Notes: a model not told the origin generated them from the letters alone. Shown: positions 1 through 11,423, counted from the stretch's first letter. The stretch is DNA of 64,000 nucleotides from Bradyrhizobiaceae bacterium (GCA_020544565.1 CP078014.1:2172016-2236015), one strand, 5' to 3'. Translations and numbers: made by a program.

Positions 1-158
1 TGGTCAGTGAGGGTCGCCTGCTCCAGAAGCGGCGGCAGGCATTCCGTCTCCGGTCGCCGGCAGGCGGCGGTGATCGCCGCCCGCAGGGGGGTCGGCGCGT
101 GCACCGGCGGGGCGAAATCGGAGAACGGGCGGCGACGGACATTGGCCTCGGGGATCAC
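1..158 (-). CDS. putA: PutA proline dehydrogenase / delta-1-pyrroline-5-carboxylate dehydrogenase, N-terminal fragment
   Basis: Only about 52 codons lie in the window; the gene runs off the left edge. The visible residues include PFSDFAPPV, LRAAITAACRRPETE and LLEQATL, which match the start of the proline-dehydrogenase arm region of PutA (E. coli has a very similar RAAITAAYRRPETE segment). PutA oxidises proline to glutamate in two steps. I place the start at a GTG at 156-158 with a GGGAG ribosome binding site 8 bases upstream. This gives a short N-terminus with no ribbon-helix-helix DNA-binding domain, so this PutA should not repress its own gene. That fits the Lrp-type regulator encoded divergently next door. 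Identity is likely but rests on a short fragment. Confidence 0.75.
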   Translation of the reverse strand, partial: MIPEANVRRRPFSDFAPPVHAPTPLRAAITAACRRPETECLPPLLEQATLTD

Positions 159-280
159 GGCGACGACTCCCTTTAAAAAGAATACGTCTTCCTATGTATC
201 GCCCGCGGCGGAATTTACTTGACTTGATTTCCGGCCAGAACGATCAAAAAGAACCTATATTTTCGCCAACGAAGGTTATT
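159..280. promoter_or_regulatory. Divergent putA-putR intergenic region
   Basis: This 122-base gap separates two divergently transcribed genes. It is markedly more AT-rich than its surroundings, especially at 170-200 and 211-285, and contains two overlapping TTGA-type boxes at 219-229 and a TATATT at 256-261. Their spacing does not give a clean sigma-70 promoter. Lrp-family activators of putA bind such regions in other alphaproteobacteria, so binding by the adjacent regulator is inferred. Confidence 0.5.
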
Positions 281-748
281 ATGCCTGATAATAACAACGA
301 TAACAGTGAATTAGACCAGTTCGACCGCAAGATCATGGACGCGCTGGTCGAGGACGGCCGCATGTCGGTCACCGACCTGTCCGCACGCATCGGCCTGTCG
401 AAAACGCCGTGTCAGGCCCGGCTGCGCAAGCTCATCGCCGAAGGCTACATCGACGGTTTCAGGGCGATCCTCAATCCCGCGAAGCTGGGGCTGGATCATG
501 TCGCTTTCGCTGAGGTGAAACTCACCGCCACCCATGACGCCGCGCTCCGCAGCTTCAACGAGGCCGTAAAGACGATCCGCGAGGTCGAGGAGTGTCACAT
601 GATCGCCGGCCGCTTCGACTATCTTCTCAAGATCCGCACCCCGGACATCCGCCGCTACCGGCTGGTGCTCGGCGAGAAGATCTCCAGCCTGCCCTTTGTC
701 GCCAGCACGTCGACGAATGTCGTGATGGAGTCGATCAAGGAGAGCTAA
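281..748 (+). CDS. putR: Lrp/AsnC-family transcriptional regulator, PutR-like
   Basis: This is a 155-residue protein of the usual Lrp/AsnC length. An N-terminal winged helix-turn-helix (about residues 10-60, with DGRMSVTDLSARIGLSKTP) is followed by a RAM ligand-binding domain (about 75-150, with VEECHMIAGRFDYLLKI). The SKTPCQ recognition-helix motif and the divergent neighbour putA match the proline-responsive PutR group, which activates putA when proline is present. I chose the ATG at 281 over an in-frame ATG at 194 because the latter adds 29 residues unlike the family and overlaps the AT-rich promoter gap. The proline response is inferred from family and context. Confidence 0.85.
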   Translation: MPDNNNDNSELDQFDRKIMDALVEDGRMSVTDLSARIGLSKTPCQARLRKLIAEGYIDGFRAILNPAKLGLDHVAFAEVKLTATHDAALRSFNEAVKTIREVEECHMIAGRFDYLLKIRTPDIRRYRLVLGEKISSLPFVASTSTNVVMESIKES

Positions 749-768
749 GCCGCCCGCCTGAACGTCGA

Positions 769-1752
769 TCAAGGCCGCAGCACCGCGGCTCCGACGAGCC
801 GGCCGTCGCGCAGCCGGGCCAGCGCCTCGTTGGCCTGATCGAGCGGAAACACGGTGGTGTGGGTGCGGATGTTCGCCGCCGCGGCAGCCTTGAGAAAGTC
901 GATACCGTCCTTGCGGGTCAGGTTCGCCACCGACATCACCTGACGCTCGCCCCACAGCAGATCGTAAGGAAACGACGGAATGTCCGACATGTGGATGCCG
1001 GCGCACACCACGCGGCCGCCCTTGCGCACCGCGCGCAACGCCAGCGGCACCAGCGGGCCGACTGGCGCATAGATAATGGCGGCATCGAGTTCGACGGGCG
1101 GCCGATCCTCGGAGGCTCCCGCCCATGCCGCGCCGAGCGACAGCGCCAGTTGCTGCGCATCGCGGTCGGCCCTGCGGGTGAAGGCATAGACCGCCTTTCC
1201 CTGGGCGCGCGCCACCTGCGCGACAATATGGCCGGCCGCGCCGAAGCCATAGATGCCGAGCCGCTGGCCCTCACCCGCCATCACCAGCGAGCGCCAGCCG
1301 ATCAACCCGGCGCATAGCAGCGGCGCGAGCGCGGCATCCTCGCCGTCCTCGCCAAGCGGAAAGCAGTAGCGCGCATCGGCGACGAGATGGGTGGCAAAAC
1401 CGCCATCACGGGTATAGCCGGTGAATTTGGCGTGATCGCACAGATTTTCCTGGTGCGAGCGGCAGTAGAAGCATTGGCCGCAGGTGTAGCCGAGCCACGG
1501 CACGCCGACGCGCATGTTCAACTGCAAACCGTCGACGCCGTCGCCCAGCGCCTCGATGCGGCCAACGACCTCGTGCCCGGGAATGATCGGATAAGGAAGG
1601 TCGGGCAATTCACCATCGACCACATGCAGGTCGGTGCGGCACACGCCGCAGGCACTGACCCTGATGCGGACCTCGCCCGGCCCCGGAACCGGATCCGGCC
1701 GTTGCTGCGCCACAAGCGGCGTATCGGGGCCGAGAAGAACCATCGCATGCAT
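769..1752 (-). CDS. Zinc-dependent medium-chain alcohol dehydrogenase
   Basis: This is a zinc alcohol dehydrogenase of about 327 residues that should oxidise alcohols or reduce aldehydes with NAD(P). The catalytic zinc site shows as CGVCRTDLH (C38) and PGHE (H60-E61). The structural zinc lobe is C-x2-C-x2-C-x7-C at residues 91-105. A Rossmann fold follows, with GFGAAG near residue 170. The subfamily resembles the AdhP/AdhA-like single-gene dehydrogenases of proteobacteria; the substrate cannot be told from sequence. In-frame starts exist at 1791 and 1752. I chose 1752 because the protein then begins MHAMVLL, typical of the family; neither start has a strong ribosome binding site. It converges on putR and appears to be monocistronic. 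Confidence 0.85.
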   Translation of the reverse strand: MHAMVLLGPDTPLVAQQRPDPVPGPGEVRIRVSACGVCRTDLHVVDGELPDLPYPIIPGHEVVGRIEALGDGVDGLQLNMRVGVPWLGYTCGQCFYCRSHQENLCDHAKFTGYTRDGGFATHLVADARYCFPLGEDGEDAALAPLLCAGLIGWRSLVMAGEGQRLGIYGFGAAGHIVAQVARAQGKAVYAFTRRADRDAQQLALSLGAAWAGASEDRPPVELDAAIIYAPVGPLVPLALRAVRKGGRVVCAGIHMSDIPSFPYDLLWGERQVMSVANLTRKDGIDFLKAAAAANIRTHTTVFPLDQANEALARLRDGRLVGAAVLRP

Positions 1753-2122
1753 GATGAAACGCCCGTGTTGTTCCGATCGAGGCGGCGCCACTGCAACTGT
1801 CGAGCATCCGTCGCAAAGACAGGTGCATTGTTACCATAATCATGAAGACGGATCGCGGTTTGATCTCCCTCAACCCATAAAGAGATATTCGAAACTATCT
1901 AATGAAGCGATCGGCAACGATAGGGTATAGGCAGGCGACATCGAACATCACGGGATGGATGGCGAGCTCCCATCCCGCCGAGTCAACAGCTCGAAGTTTC
2001 AAGGCAAACCGATCGGGATCATCCGCCAGCGGCATCAGCCTTGCCGCAAGCCCGTCCTGATTTAATCGAAACCGAAACGCGAATTCGTCGACCTGTTCGA
2101 CGCGCGATCGTGTGGCGTTGTC
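1753..2122. other. Non-coding gap between adh and the ABC exporter operon
   Basis: About 370 bases without a convincing gene. The stretch at 1830-1935 is AT-rich compared with its flanks and lies between divergent genes, so it probably holds promoters for the dehydrogenase (minus) and the exporter operon (plus). No clear palindrome or structured RNA was seen. Confidence 0.4.
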
Positions 2123-3385
2123 ATGGTCGAACAAACGACGGCCCTCCCGCACAAAAGCCGCCTCGCGGCGATGCTGTGGTCGGGATTCCTCGAATACAAA
2201 TGGTTCATCCTTGCGCTGGCCGTGATGCTCGGCCTCGGCGCGTGGCAGGGCGTGCGCGCGATCCTCGGCCCGGCCGTCGTGGTCGATCAGGTTCAGCGCG
2301 GCCGACTGGTGGCGACCGTCGTGGCGAGCGGCCATGTCGAGACGCCCTATCGCGTGGAGATCGGCAGCCAGATCACCGGCGTGGTGGACGACGTGCTGGT
2401 CCAGCAGGGCGAGAAGGTCAGGAAGGGACAACCGCTGATCTCGCTTGAAGCGCGCGAGTTGAAAGCCAGTGTCGTGCAGGCGCAGGGCGCGGTGGCCCAG
2501 GCGGAGGCCCGCATCCGGCAGCTTCAGGAACTGACCCTGCCGTCGGCAAAGGAAGCGCTGGTGCAGGCGCAGGCGACGCTGAAGAACGCTCAGCAGACCT
2601 ATGATCGCACCGCACAGCTCGAACGCAACGGCTACGCCACACGCGCCGCGCTCGACGATGCGCAGAAGACGGTCGATGTCGCCCGCGCAGCGACCCGCGC
2701 CGCCGAGTTCCAAGTCTATACCGCAAGCCCCGGCGGCAGCGATTACGTGATGGCGGAGACGCAGCTCAATCAGGCGCGCGCCTCCCTCGACACCGCCGAA
2801 TCCCGTCTCGGCTATGCGACGATCGCCGCTCCCCGCGATGGCGTACTCATCACGCGCAACGTCGAGCGTGGCACCGTGGTGCAGCCGGGCAAGGCACTGC
2901 TGGTGCTCGCGCCCGCCGGCGATATCCAGCTTGTGCTGCAGATCGACGAACGCAATCTCGGCAAGCTCGCGCTCGGGCAGACAGCGCTGGCGTCCGCCGA
3001 CGCCTTTCCCGACCAGCGCTTTGCCGCCACTGTCACCTATATCAACCCCGGCGTCGATATCTCGCGCGCGACCGTCGAGGTGAAGCTGACGGTTGCCGAT
3101 CCGCCGGCCTATCTGCGTCAGGACATGACCGTGTCGGTCGATATCGAGGTCGCTGCCCGGGACGACGCGCTGGTGCTGCCGACGCGATCGGTGCACGACA
3201 TTCTCTCCGGACAGGCCTGGGTGCTGGGCGTCAAGGACGGCCGCGCCGCCAAGCGCCCGGTCAAGATCGGCCTGCGCGGCAATACCCATGTCGAGATCGT
3301 CGAGGATCTGGCGCTCGGCGATGTCGCCATTCCCCAGAGTTCGGGAGTTCTGACCGGACAGCGCGTGCGGCCCGTATTGCCATGA
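2123..3385 (+). CDS. HlyD/MacA-type periplasmic adaptor of an ABC exporter
   Basis: This 420-residue membrane fusion protein joins an inner-membrane ABC exporter to the periplasm. It has a short cytoplasmic start, one membrane anchor (about residues 27-48), a biotinyl-lipoyl half motif (residues about 75-110, with IGSQITGVVDDVLVQQGEKVRKGQPL), a long coiled-coil hairpin rich in Ala/Gln (about 115-210), the second lipoyl half (IAAPRDGVLITRNVERGTVVQPG, about 230-255), and beta-barrel and membrane-proximal domains. The stop codon overlaps the next gene's start (ATGA), so it is translationally coupled to the permease. Domain order is that of MacA. No outer-membrane factor is encoded nearby, so a shared TolC would be needed. 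The exported substrate is unknown. Confidence 0.85.
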   Translation: MVEQTTALPHKSRLAAMLWSGFLEYKWFILALAVMLGLGAWQGVRAILGPAVVVDQVQRGRLVATVVASGHVETPYRVEIGSQITGVVDDVLVQQGEKVRKGQPLISLEARELKASVVQAQGAVAQAEARIRQLQELTLPSAKEALVQAQATLKNAQQTYDRTAQLERNGYATRAALDDAQKTVDVARAATRAAEFQVYTASPGGSDYVMAETQLNQARASLDTAESRLGYATIAAPRDGVLITRNVERGTVVQPGKALLVLAPAGDIQLVLQIDERNLGKLALGQTALASADAFPDQRFAATVTYINPGVDISRATVEVKLTVADPPAYLRQDMTVSVDIEVAARDDALVLPTRSVHDILSGQAWVLGVKDGRAAKRPVKIGLRGNTHVEIVEDLALGDVAIPQSSGVLTGQRVRPVLP

Positions 3386-4608
3386 ACCGCTGGATCCCTT
3401 TCGAGTGGATCGCGGCGGTGCGCTTCCTGCGCGAGGGCCGCCTGCAGACCCTGTTCATCATCGGCGGCATTTCCATCGGAGTCGGCGTCATCGTCTTCAT
3501 GTCGGCCATGCTCGCCGGGCTGGAGGCAAACTTCATCAAGCGCGTGCTGACCTCGCAGCCGCAGATCCAGTTGCTCACGCCGGACCAGATCGCACGCCCG
3601 CTGCGCAACGAGCCCGGCGTGATCGAGGATGCGGTGGTGCAGCGCCCGAGCCAGCGCGTCATCTCCATCGACCAGTGGCCGAAGATCAGAAGCCAGATGA
3701 TGGCCATGCCCGAGGTTGTCGCGGTGTCTCCCACCATCACCGGCTCGGCGCTGGCGGTGCGCGGCGACGCCAGCCGCGCCGTGTCGCTGACCGGCATCGA
3801 GCCGGAGAGCTATTTCAACATCGTGCGCGTACCGGACTACATCACCGCCGGCGAAGCGCGGCTCACCAGCGAGCACATCATCATCGGCACCGAGCTGGCC
3901 AAGAATCTCGGCGCCGTCGTCGGCGACAAGCTCAATCTGCAGGCCGCCTCCGGCGCCAACCGCGTGCTGACGATTTCCGGATTGGTCGATTTCGGCAACA
4001 AGGCCGTCAACCAGCGTATCGCCTATGTGTCGCTACGCACCGGACAGTCGCTGCTCGGCATGGTCGGCGGCGTCACCACCATCGACATGACGGTCAAGAA
4101 TATCTATGCGGCCGAGGACATCGCCCAGCGCATCCAGGCCTCGACCTCGGTTCAGGCCGATAGCTGGATCGCGACCAATGCGCAGTTCTTCACGGCGGTC
4201 CGCGCCCAATCAAATTCGAACACCCTGATCCGCCTGTTCGTCGGCCTTTCCGTTGCGTTTGGCATCGCCGCAGTTCTGATCGTGTCGGTGATCCAGCGCT
4301 CCCGGGAGATCGGCATCCTGCGCGCCATGGGCACCTCGCGCGGCCAGATCCTGCGGGTGTTCCTGCTGCAGGGCGGCCTGCTCGGCTTCTTCGGCTCCCT
4401 GTTCGGCAGCGCGCTGGGCGCACTGGCGCTGATCTACTGGCACTCCATCGCGCTGCAGAGCGACGGCACCGAACTATTCCCGCTGATCCTGGAGCGGCGG
4501 CTGTTCGTGCTGTCCACCGTGCTTGCGACCGCCACCGGCCTGCTCGCCGCCATGGCGCCGGCGCTGCGCGCGGCGAAACTCGATCCCGTGGTGGCGATCC
4601 GTGGCTGA
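3382..4608 (+). CDS. MacB/FtsX-type ABC exporter permease
   Basis: A 408-residue permease with the MacB architecture. One N-terminal membrane helix (about residues 25-47, [19 protein letters not shown]) is followed by a periplasmic MacB_PCD domain of about 220 residues, then three C-terminal helices of the FtsX domain. The FtsX part includes the characteristic [18 protein letters not shown] coupling segment near residue 310. Unlike E. coli MacB, the ATPase is a separate gene, overlapping by 8 bases downstream. MacB-type pumps work as mechanotransmitters that drive periplasmic substrates outward, or they act on lipoproteins or cell-wall processes. The close adaptor gene favours efflux. Substrate is unassigned. 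Confidence 0.87.
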   Translation: MNRWIPFEWIAAVRFLREGRLQTLFIIGGISIGVGVIVFMSAMLAGLEANFIKRVLTSQPQIQLLTPDQIARPLRNEPGVIEDAVVQRPSQRVISIDQWPKIRSQMMAMPEVVAVSPTITGSALAVRGDASRAVSLTGIEPESYFNIVRVPDYITAGEARLTSEHIIIGTELAKNLGAVVGDKLNLQAASGANRVLTISGLVDFGNKAVNQRIAYVSLRTGQSLLGMVGGVTTIDMTVKNIYAAEDIAQRIQASTSVQADSWIATNAQFFTAVRAQSNSNTLIRLFVGLSVAFGIAAVLIVSVIQRSREIGILRAMGTSRGQILRVFLLQGGLLGFFGSLFGSALGALALIYWHSIALQSDGTELFPLILERRLFVLSTVLATATGLLAAMAPALRAAKLDPVVAIRG

Positions 4609-5284
4609 GATCCTGCGACTGGAGGGCGTGCGCAAAGCCTACAATATCGGCCTGCCGAGCGAGACCGAGGTGCTGCACGGCATCGACCTGCAACTGAACC
4701 ACGGTGAATTCCTAGCACTGATCGGCCCGTCCGGCTCAGGCAAGAGCACGCTGCTCAACATCATCGGCCTGCTCGACCGGCCGACCTCCGGCCGCCTGCT
4801 CATCAAGGGACAGGACACCGCGGCGCTCGGCGATACCGAGATCACCCGCCTGCGCGGCCATACCATCGGCTTCATCTTCCAGTCTCATCTGCTGATCCCG
4901 GCCTTCACGGCGCGGGAAAACGTCATGATGCCGATGCTGGTGGACCGCGGCTTTCGCGATGCGGAGATCGAGGCTCGCGCCGACACGCTGCTGGCGCAGG
5001 TGGGGCTGGAAAGATTCGCCGGCAATCTCGCCAACAACATGTCGGGCGGCCAGCAGCAGCGCGTTGCGGTGGCGCGCGCGCTGGCGATGAATCCCGATCT
5101 CGTGCTGGCGGACGAACCCACCGGCAATCTCGATACAAAATCCGCCGACGCCGTGTTCGAACTGATGCGGCAGGTCAATCGCGACAGCGGCACCAGCTTC
5201 CTTCTGGTCACCCACAACATGGAGCTGGCGCAACGCTGCGACCGCATCATTCAGGTGATCGACGGCCGGGTCGAAACCTCATAA
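4601..5284 (+). CDS. ABC exporter ATP-binding protein (MacB/LolD class)
   Basis: A 227-residue nucleotide-binding subunit. Walker A is GPSGSGKST near residue 45, the Q-loop is in [17 protein letters not shown], the signature is [17 protein letters not shown], Walker B is [12 protein letters not shown], and the switch histidine is in VTHNMELA. The DEPTGNLDT and [14 protein letters not shown] signatures place it with MacB, LolD and FtsE ATPases. The start is a GTG at 4601 that overlaps the permease stop by 8 bases; an upstream ATG at 4523 would lie deep inside the permease. It completes a three-gene adaptor-permease-ATPase operon. Confidence 0.88.
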   Translation: MAEILRLEGVRKAYNIGLPSETEVLHGIDLQLNHGEFLALIGPSGSGKSTLLNIIGLLDRPTSGRLLIKGQDTAALGDTEITRLRGHTIGFIFQSHLLIPAFTARENVMMPMLVDRGFRDAEIEARADTLLAQVGLERFAGNLANNMSGGQQQRVAVARALAMNPDLVLADEPTGNLDTKSADAVFELMRQVNRDSGTSFLLVTHNMELAQRCDRIIQVIDGRVETS

Positions 5285-5489
5285 ATCCGCCGGCGTCGAA
5301 ACCGACTTGCGCGCAAATGCCGCAACGACAGATCGGCGCAGGCGCGACGCCTGTCCGAAAACGCCTCGCATTCCGACGATATCTCGCGAGCCGGTCACGA
5401 CGCCGATATGGCCGCCGCCTTGCACGAGACCACGTCACGGGCGAAATTATCGCCGTGACGGCGGCCGCATGCCAGACCCGGGATTGCCG

Positions 5490-8306
<2,817 letters not shown>

Positions 8307-8327
8307 CTTTTCCGACGGACGCAAGCG

Positions 8328-9023
8328 ATGCTGATGGAACTGAAAAGCCGGTTATGGGACGTCCTGCGCAGCGTCGGGCCGCTGATCGCATTGGTCTGCC
8401 TGCTTCAGGTCACGATCGTGCACGCTCCCCTCGGCCAGTTCATCCAGTTCCTGGCGGGATCGATGCTGATCGTCGCGGGACTGCTGCTGCTGTTCCTCGG
8501 CGTCGATCTCGGCATTCTCCCGATGGGACGTTTCATCGGCGCCGAGATGCCGCGCAAGGGCTCGGTCGCCTTGATCGTCGGCGTCGGCTTCGCCATGGGC
8601 TTCGCGACCACCATCGCAGAGCCGGACGTGCTGGTCCTCGCCCGGCAGATCGATGACATCTCCAAGGGCGACATCAACGGCACCGTCGTCCTCTATGTGA
8701 TCGGTTTCGGGGTCGCCCTGTTCACGGCGGTGGCGATGGCCCGCGTGGTCTACGGCATCTCACTGCGGCTGTTGCTGACCACAGCGCTCGGCCTCGCGCT
8801 CGTTCTCTCCTTCCTCGCGCCGGCCGAATTCGTGCCGCTGGCCTATGACGCCGGCAGCGTGACCACCGGCGTGCTCACCGCGCCGGTGGTGATCGCCGTG
8901 GCGGTCGGCCTCAGTTCCGTGCTGGCGGGCCGCTCCGCCGTCTCGGACGGGTTCGGGGTTCTGGGGCTGGCCTCGATCGGCCCGATCATCGCGATCCTGA
9001 TCATGGGGGTGGCCCTGCGGTGA
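8328..9023 (+). CDS. DUF1538 membrane protein, first of a tandem pair
   Basis: A very hydrophobic protein of 231 residues with roughly six to seven membrane segments, recognised as DUF1538. It carries the pattern FLGVDLGILPMGRFIGAE (about 61-78), then FATTIAEPDVLVLARQID, and near the C-terminus YDAGSVTTGVLTAPVVIA. The conserved acidic residues and glycines inside helices look like a transport pathway, but no function is established for the family to my knowledge. The next gene overlaps by GTGA and encodes a paralogue with the same three motifs. In many genomes the two halves occur as a single longer protein (recalled, not checked). Confidence 0.8.
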   Translation: MLMELKSRLWDVLRSVGPLIALVCLLQVTIVHAPLGQFIQFLAGSMLIVAGLLLLFLGVDLGILPMGRFIGAEMPRKGSVALIVGVGFAMGFATTIAEPDVLVLARQIDDISKGDINGTVVLYVIGFGVALFTAVAMARVVYGISLRLLLTTALGLALVLSFLAPAEFVPLAYDAGSVTTGVLTAPVVIAVAVGLSSVLAGRSAVSDGFGVLGLASIGPIIAILIMGVALR

Positions 9024-9769
9024 CGGAGATCACTCTGCTCGAGGAAACCGGCTCGATCGCATGGAGCGTCATGATGGCGGTGCTGCCGCTGGCGGCGCTG
9101 TTCATGGTTTTCCAGATCTTCGTGCTCGGCCTGCCCCGCCGCGATGTGCGCAACATCCTGATCGGCACCCTGCTGGCGGCCGCCGGCCTGTTCCTGTTTC
9201 TTCTCGGCGTCACTATCAGCTTCATCCCGTTCGGCCGCGCGGTGGGCGAAGCGCTGGGCGCGCTGTCGCAGAAATGGCTGCTGTTGCCGGCCGGCCTGCT
9301 GCTGGGCTTCGTCACCACCTGGGGCGAGCCGGCGGTGCGCATCTTGGCCGATCAGGTGGAGGAGGCTTCGAACGGCTCGATCAGCCGCGCCCTCGTGCTG
9401 TATGCGATCTGCATCGGGGTTGCGGTCAGCGGCGGCCTCGGCCTGCTCCGCGTCGGCTACGAAATTCCGCTGCTGTATCTGCTGGTTCCCGGCTACGTGC
9501 TGGTGATCGCCGTGCTGTGGTTCAGCGACCGCCGCTTCGTCGCCATCGCCGCCGATGCCGGCGGCGTGGCCACCGGCCCGCTCGCCAACACCTTTCTGCT
9601 GGCGCTGGCGCTCGGTGTCTCATCATCCATGGGCAATCAGGACCCTATCCTTCATGGCCTCGGTCTCGTCGCGCTGGTGGCGCTGGCGCCGATCCTCTCG
9701 GTCCTGATCCTTGGCCTGCTGCTGCGCCGGAAAGAACGTCATCAGGAATCCGATAAGGGAGCGATGTGA
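9020..9769 (+). CDS. DUF1538 membrane protein, second of a tandem pair
   Basis: A 249-residue paralogue of the preceding gene. It repeats the motifs: LLGVTISFIPFGRAVGEALG, FVTTWGEPAVRILADQVEE and ADAGGVATGPLANTFLLALALG. The start is GTG at 9020, overlapping the upstream stop, so the two are translationally coupled and probably form one heteromeric membrane unit. The C-terminus is a short basic cytoplasmic tail (LLRRKERHQE). The stop codon almost touches the start of a PII-like protein gene, and PII proteins typically plug or gate membrane transporters. Confidence 0.8.
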   Translation: MTEITLLEETGSIAWSVMMAVLPLAALFMVFQIFVLGLPRRDVRNILIGTLLAAAGLFLFLLGVTISFIPFGRAVGEALGALSQKWLLLPAGLLLGFVTTWGEPAVRILADQVEEASNGSISRALVLYAICIGVAVSGGLGLLRVGYEIPLLYLLVPGYVLVIAVLWFSDRRFVAIAADAGGVATGPLANTFLLALALGVSSSMGNQDPILHGLGLVALVALAPILSVLILGLLLRRKERHQESDKGAM

Positions 9770-10086
9770 TGCAAAACCCCTCACTGATTGTCACCATCGT
9801 GCGGAAGGGCTGGGGCAATACCGTGCTCGAGGCGTCCGTCAAGGCCGGCGCCACCGGCGGCACGGTGCTGCTCGGGCGCGGGATCGGCGTCAATGAGAAG
9901 GAATCGATCTTCGGCATTCCCATCGAGCCGGAAAAGGAAATCCTCCTCACCCTCGTTCCGCAGACCGCCATCGACACCATCCTGCAGGAGATCATCCGCG
10001 CCGCCGATCTGAACAAGCCCGGTCACGGCCTCACCTTCGTCGTTCCGGTCACCGCGGTGCTCGGCATTCCGCACATGATGACCTGA
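9769..10086 (+). CDS. PII-like (GlnB-superfamily) signalling protein
   Basis: A 105-residue protein with the ferredoxin-like PII fold pattern. LIVTIVRKGWGNTVLEASVKAG forms the first strand and helix, GGTVLLGRGIG corresponds to the strand entering the T-loop, and EILLTLVPQTAIDTILQEIIRAA is the third strand and second helix. The region between (VNEKESIFGIPIEPEK) is a short T-loop without the GlnB uridylylation tyrosine context, so it is not a classic nitrogen PII. An AAGGGA ribosome binding site precedes ATG 9769, which overlaps the previous stop by one base (GTG 9766 is possible). Co-translation with the DUF1538 pair suggests it binds and controls that membrane unit. Confidence 0.75.
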   Translation: MQNPSLIVTIVRKGWGNTVLEASVKAGATGGTVLLGRGIGVNEKESIFGIPIEPEKEILLTLVPQTAIDTILQEIIRAADLNKPGHGLTFVVPVTAVLGIPHMMT

Positions 10087-10200
10087 ACATGGCGATCTAC
10101 GCGGGCATGTGCAGCGGTTCAGCGACCATTTGCGACATCCCCAGCGCGGTACCGCGAAGATAGACTGACGATCGCTACATGCTGACGGTGAGATGGAGAC

Positions 10201-11103
10201 GTGATCGTGAATGAACCAAGCCGGTTGAGCGGCCCTCCCCGATCGATCCTGCTAGCGACAGACCTCAGCGCCCGCAGCGACCGCGCCCTCGACCGCGCCG
10301 TTCTGCTCGCGAAGGAATGGCGCGCCCCGCTGACGGTTCTCCACGTGCTGGAGAACGCTCCTTCGCCGCTCGCCACCGCCGAACCGTCGCCGTCATGGCG
10401 ACGGCCGCCGGATCCGCTGAATGCCATCAGGGACAACATCTCCGCCGACCTCGGCGAGATTGCCGAGACGACGACGATCGTGATCGAGGACGGCGACACC
10501 GTCGACACCGTGATGCAGGTCGCCGCGACGCGCGGCAGCGACCTCGTCGTCATCGGCGTCGCCCGTAACGGGCTGCTCGGCGAACTGATGCTCGGCCGGA
10601 CCGTGGACAGCCTGCTGCGCCGCTGCCGGGACCCGCTGCTTGTGGTGAAGGCGCGGCCGCGCCAGCGCTACCGGCACATCGTGGTGGCAACCGATTTCTC
10701 CGAATCGTCGCGGCACGCGCTCGACGCGGCGGTGCGTTTCTTCCCCGAGGACACGCTCACGCTGTTTCATGCCTACGATCCCCTGATGTCGGGACTGACC
10801 GGTGACGCCGCCACCTATCTGCGCCAACAGCGCGAGGTCGCGGAACAGGATTGCGAAGACTTCCTGCGCGCGGCGGAAAAACGATACGGCAATTGGCGGC
10901 GACCCCGCGTGATGCTCGAATACGGCGCCCCCAATCACCTGCTGCACGACTATGTGATCGACAAGTCCGCCGACCTTGTGATCGCCGGAACACACGGCCG
11001 CGGCGCCATTCTCGATATCATCATCGGCAGCGTCGCCAAGCGCATCCTCGAAGATGTGTCGTGCGACGTCCTTATCGTGCCAGAACCGCGCGCGCGGACC
11101 TAG
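10201..11103 (+). CDS. Tandem-domain universal stress protein (UspA family)
   Basis: 300 residues made of two Usp domains. The first begins SILLATDLSARSDRALDRA near residue 15, the second RYRHIVVATDFSESSRHALDA near residue 157. The second keeps the ATP-binding pattern G-x2-G-x9-G-S (GTHGRGAILDIIIGS). The first has a weaker version (GVARNGLLGELMLGRTV). Such proteins bind ATP and are induced by stress or growth arrest. The GTG start at 10201 follows a weak GGAGA. The gene lies between the PII/DUF1538 unit and the Mrp operon, in keeping with a stress-linked ion-homeostasis block. Its TAG stop is also the first three bases of a repeat-like element. Confidence 0.87.
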   Translation: MIVNEPSRLSGPPRSILLATDLSARSDRALDRAVLLAKEWRAPLTVLHVLENAPSPLATAEPSPSWRRPPDPLNAIRDNISADLGEIAETTTIVIEDGDTVDTVMQVAATRGSDLVVIGVARNGLLGELMLGRTVDSLLRRCRDPLLVVKARPRQRYRHIVVATDFSESSRHALDAAVRFFPEDTLTLFHAYDPLMSGLTGDAATYLRQQREVAEQDCEDFLRAAEKRYGNWRRPRVMLEYGAPNHLLHDYVIDKSADLVIAGTHGRGAILDIIIGSVAKRILEDVSCDVLIVPEPRART

Positions 11104-11200
11104 AGCCTCTCCGCTTTGATGGAATCAAAACGGGAGCCCTAAGTTTTTGTTTGGTCGCATTTTCTTCACGCGAACCGGTGTCCACTTCGCTCGAAAGTGC
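11101..11200 (+). repeat. Dispersed-repeat-like palindromic element after the usp gene
   Basis: The stretch contains a hairpin at 11111-11133 (CCGCTTTGAT / ATCAAAACGG, one mismatch, 3-base loop), a central AAGTTTTTGTTTGG segment and a second hairpin at 11183-11199 (CACTT / AAGTG) after GCGAACCGGTGTCCACTTCGC. I recognise this order of blocks from short intergenic repeats scattered in Bradyrhizobium and Rhodopseudomonas genomes. Only one copy is in the window, so its repeated nature is recalled and not shown here. The element could terminate or stabilise the usp transcript. Confidence 0.5.
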
Positions 11201-11423
11201 TTCGGCGTCCGCCACTTCGCGCCGCAAAAGGAACCAGATGGTCCGCCGCGACATGTCTTCGGCGCGGAAGTGGTGGTGCGGCCGCCATGCCACTGGCACA
11301 ATCCGGCCGCCGGGTGCATTCGTGGCTGCGCGTTCCCATTTGCCATCGGGCCGAGGGGTGCGATGATGCCTTTTATCGCGTCACGGCGCTGGTTCCAGCA
11401 CGGACGCTTCGCTATAGGAGAGC
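11201..11423 (+). promoter_or_regulatory. Leader region of the Mrp operon with an imperfect hairpin
   Basis: No gene is seen between the repeat element and mrpA. An imperfect inverted repeat pairs 11211-11224 (GCCACTTCGCGCCG) with 11260-11273 (CGGCGCGGAAGTGG), one base bulged, 35-base loop. A ribosome binding site (AGGAG near 11416-11420) precedes mrpA. The operon promoter probably lies here, but no clear boxes were identified. Confidence 0.35.
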
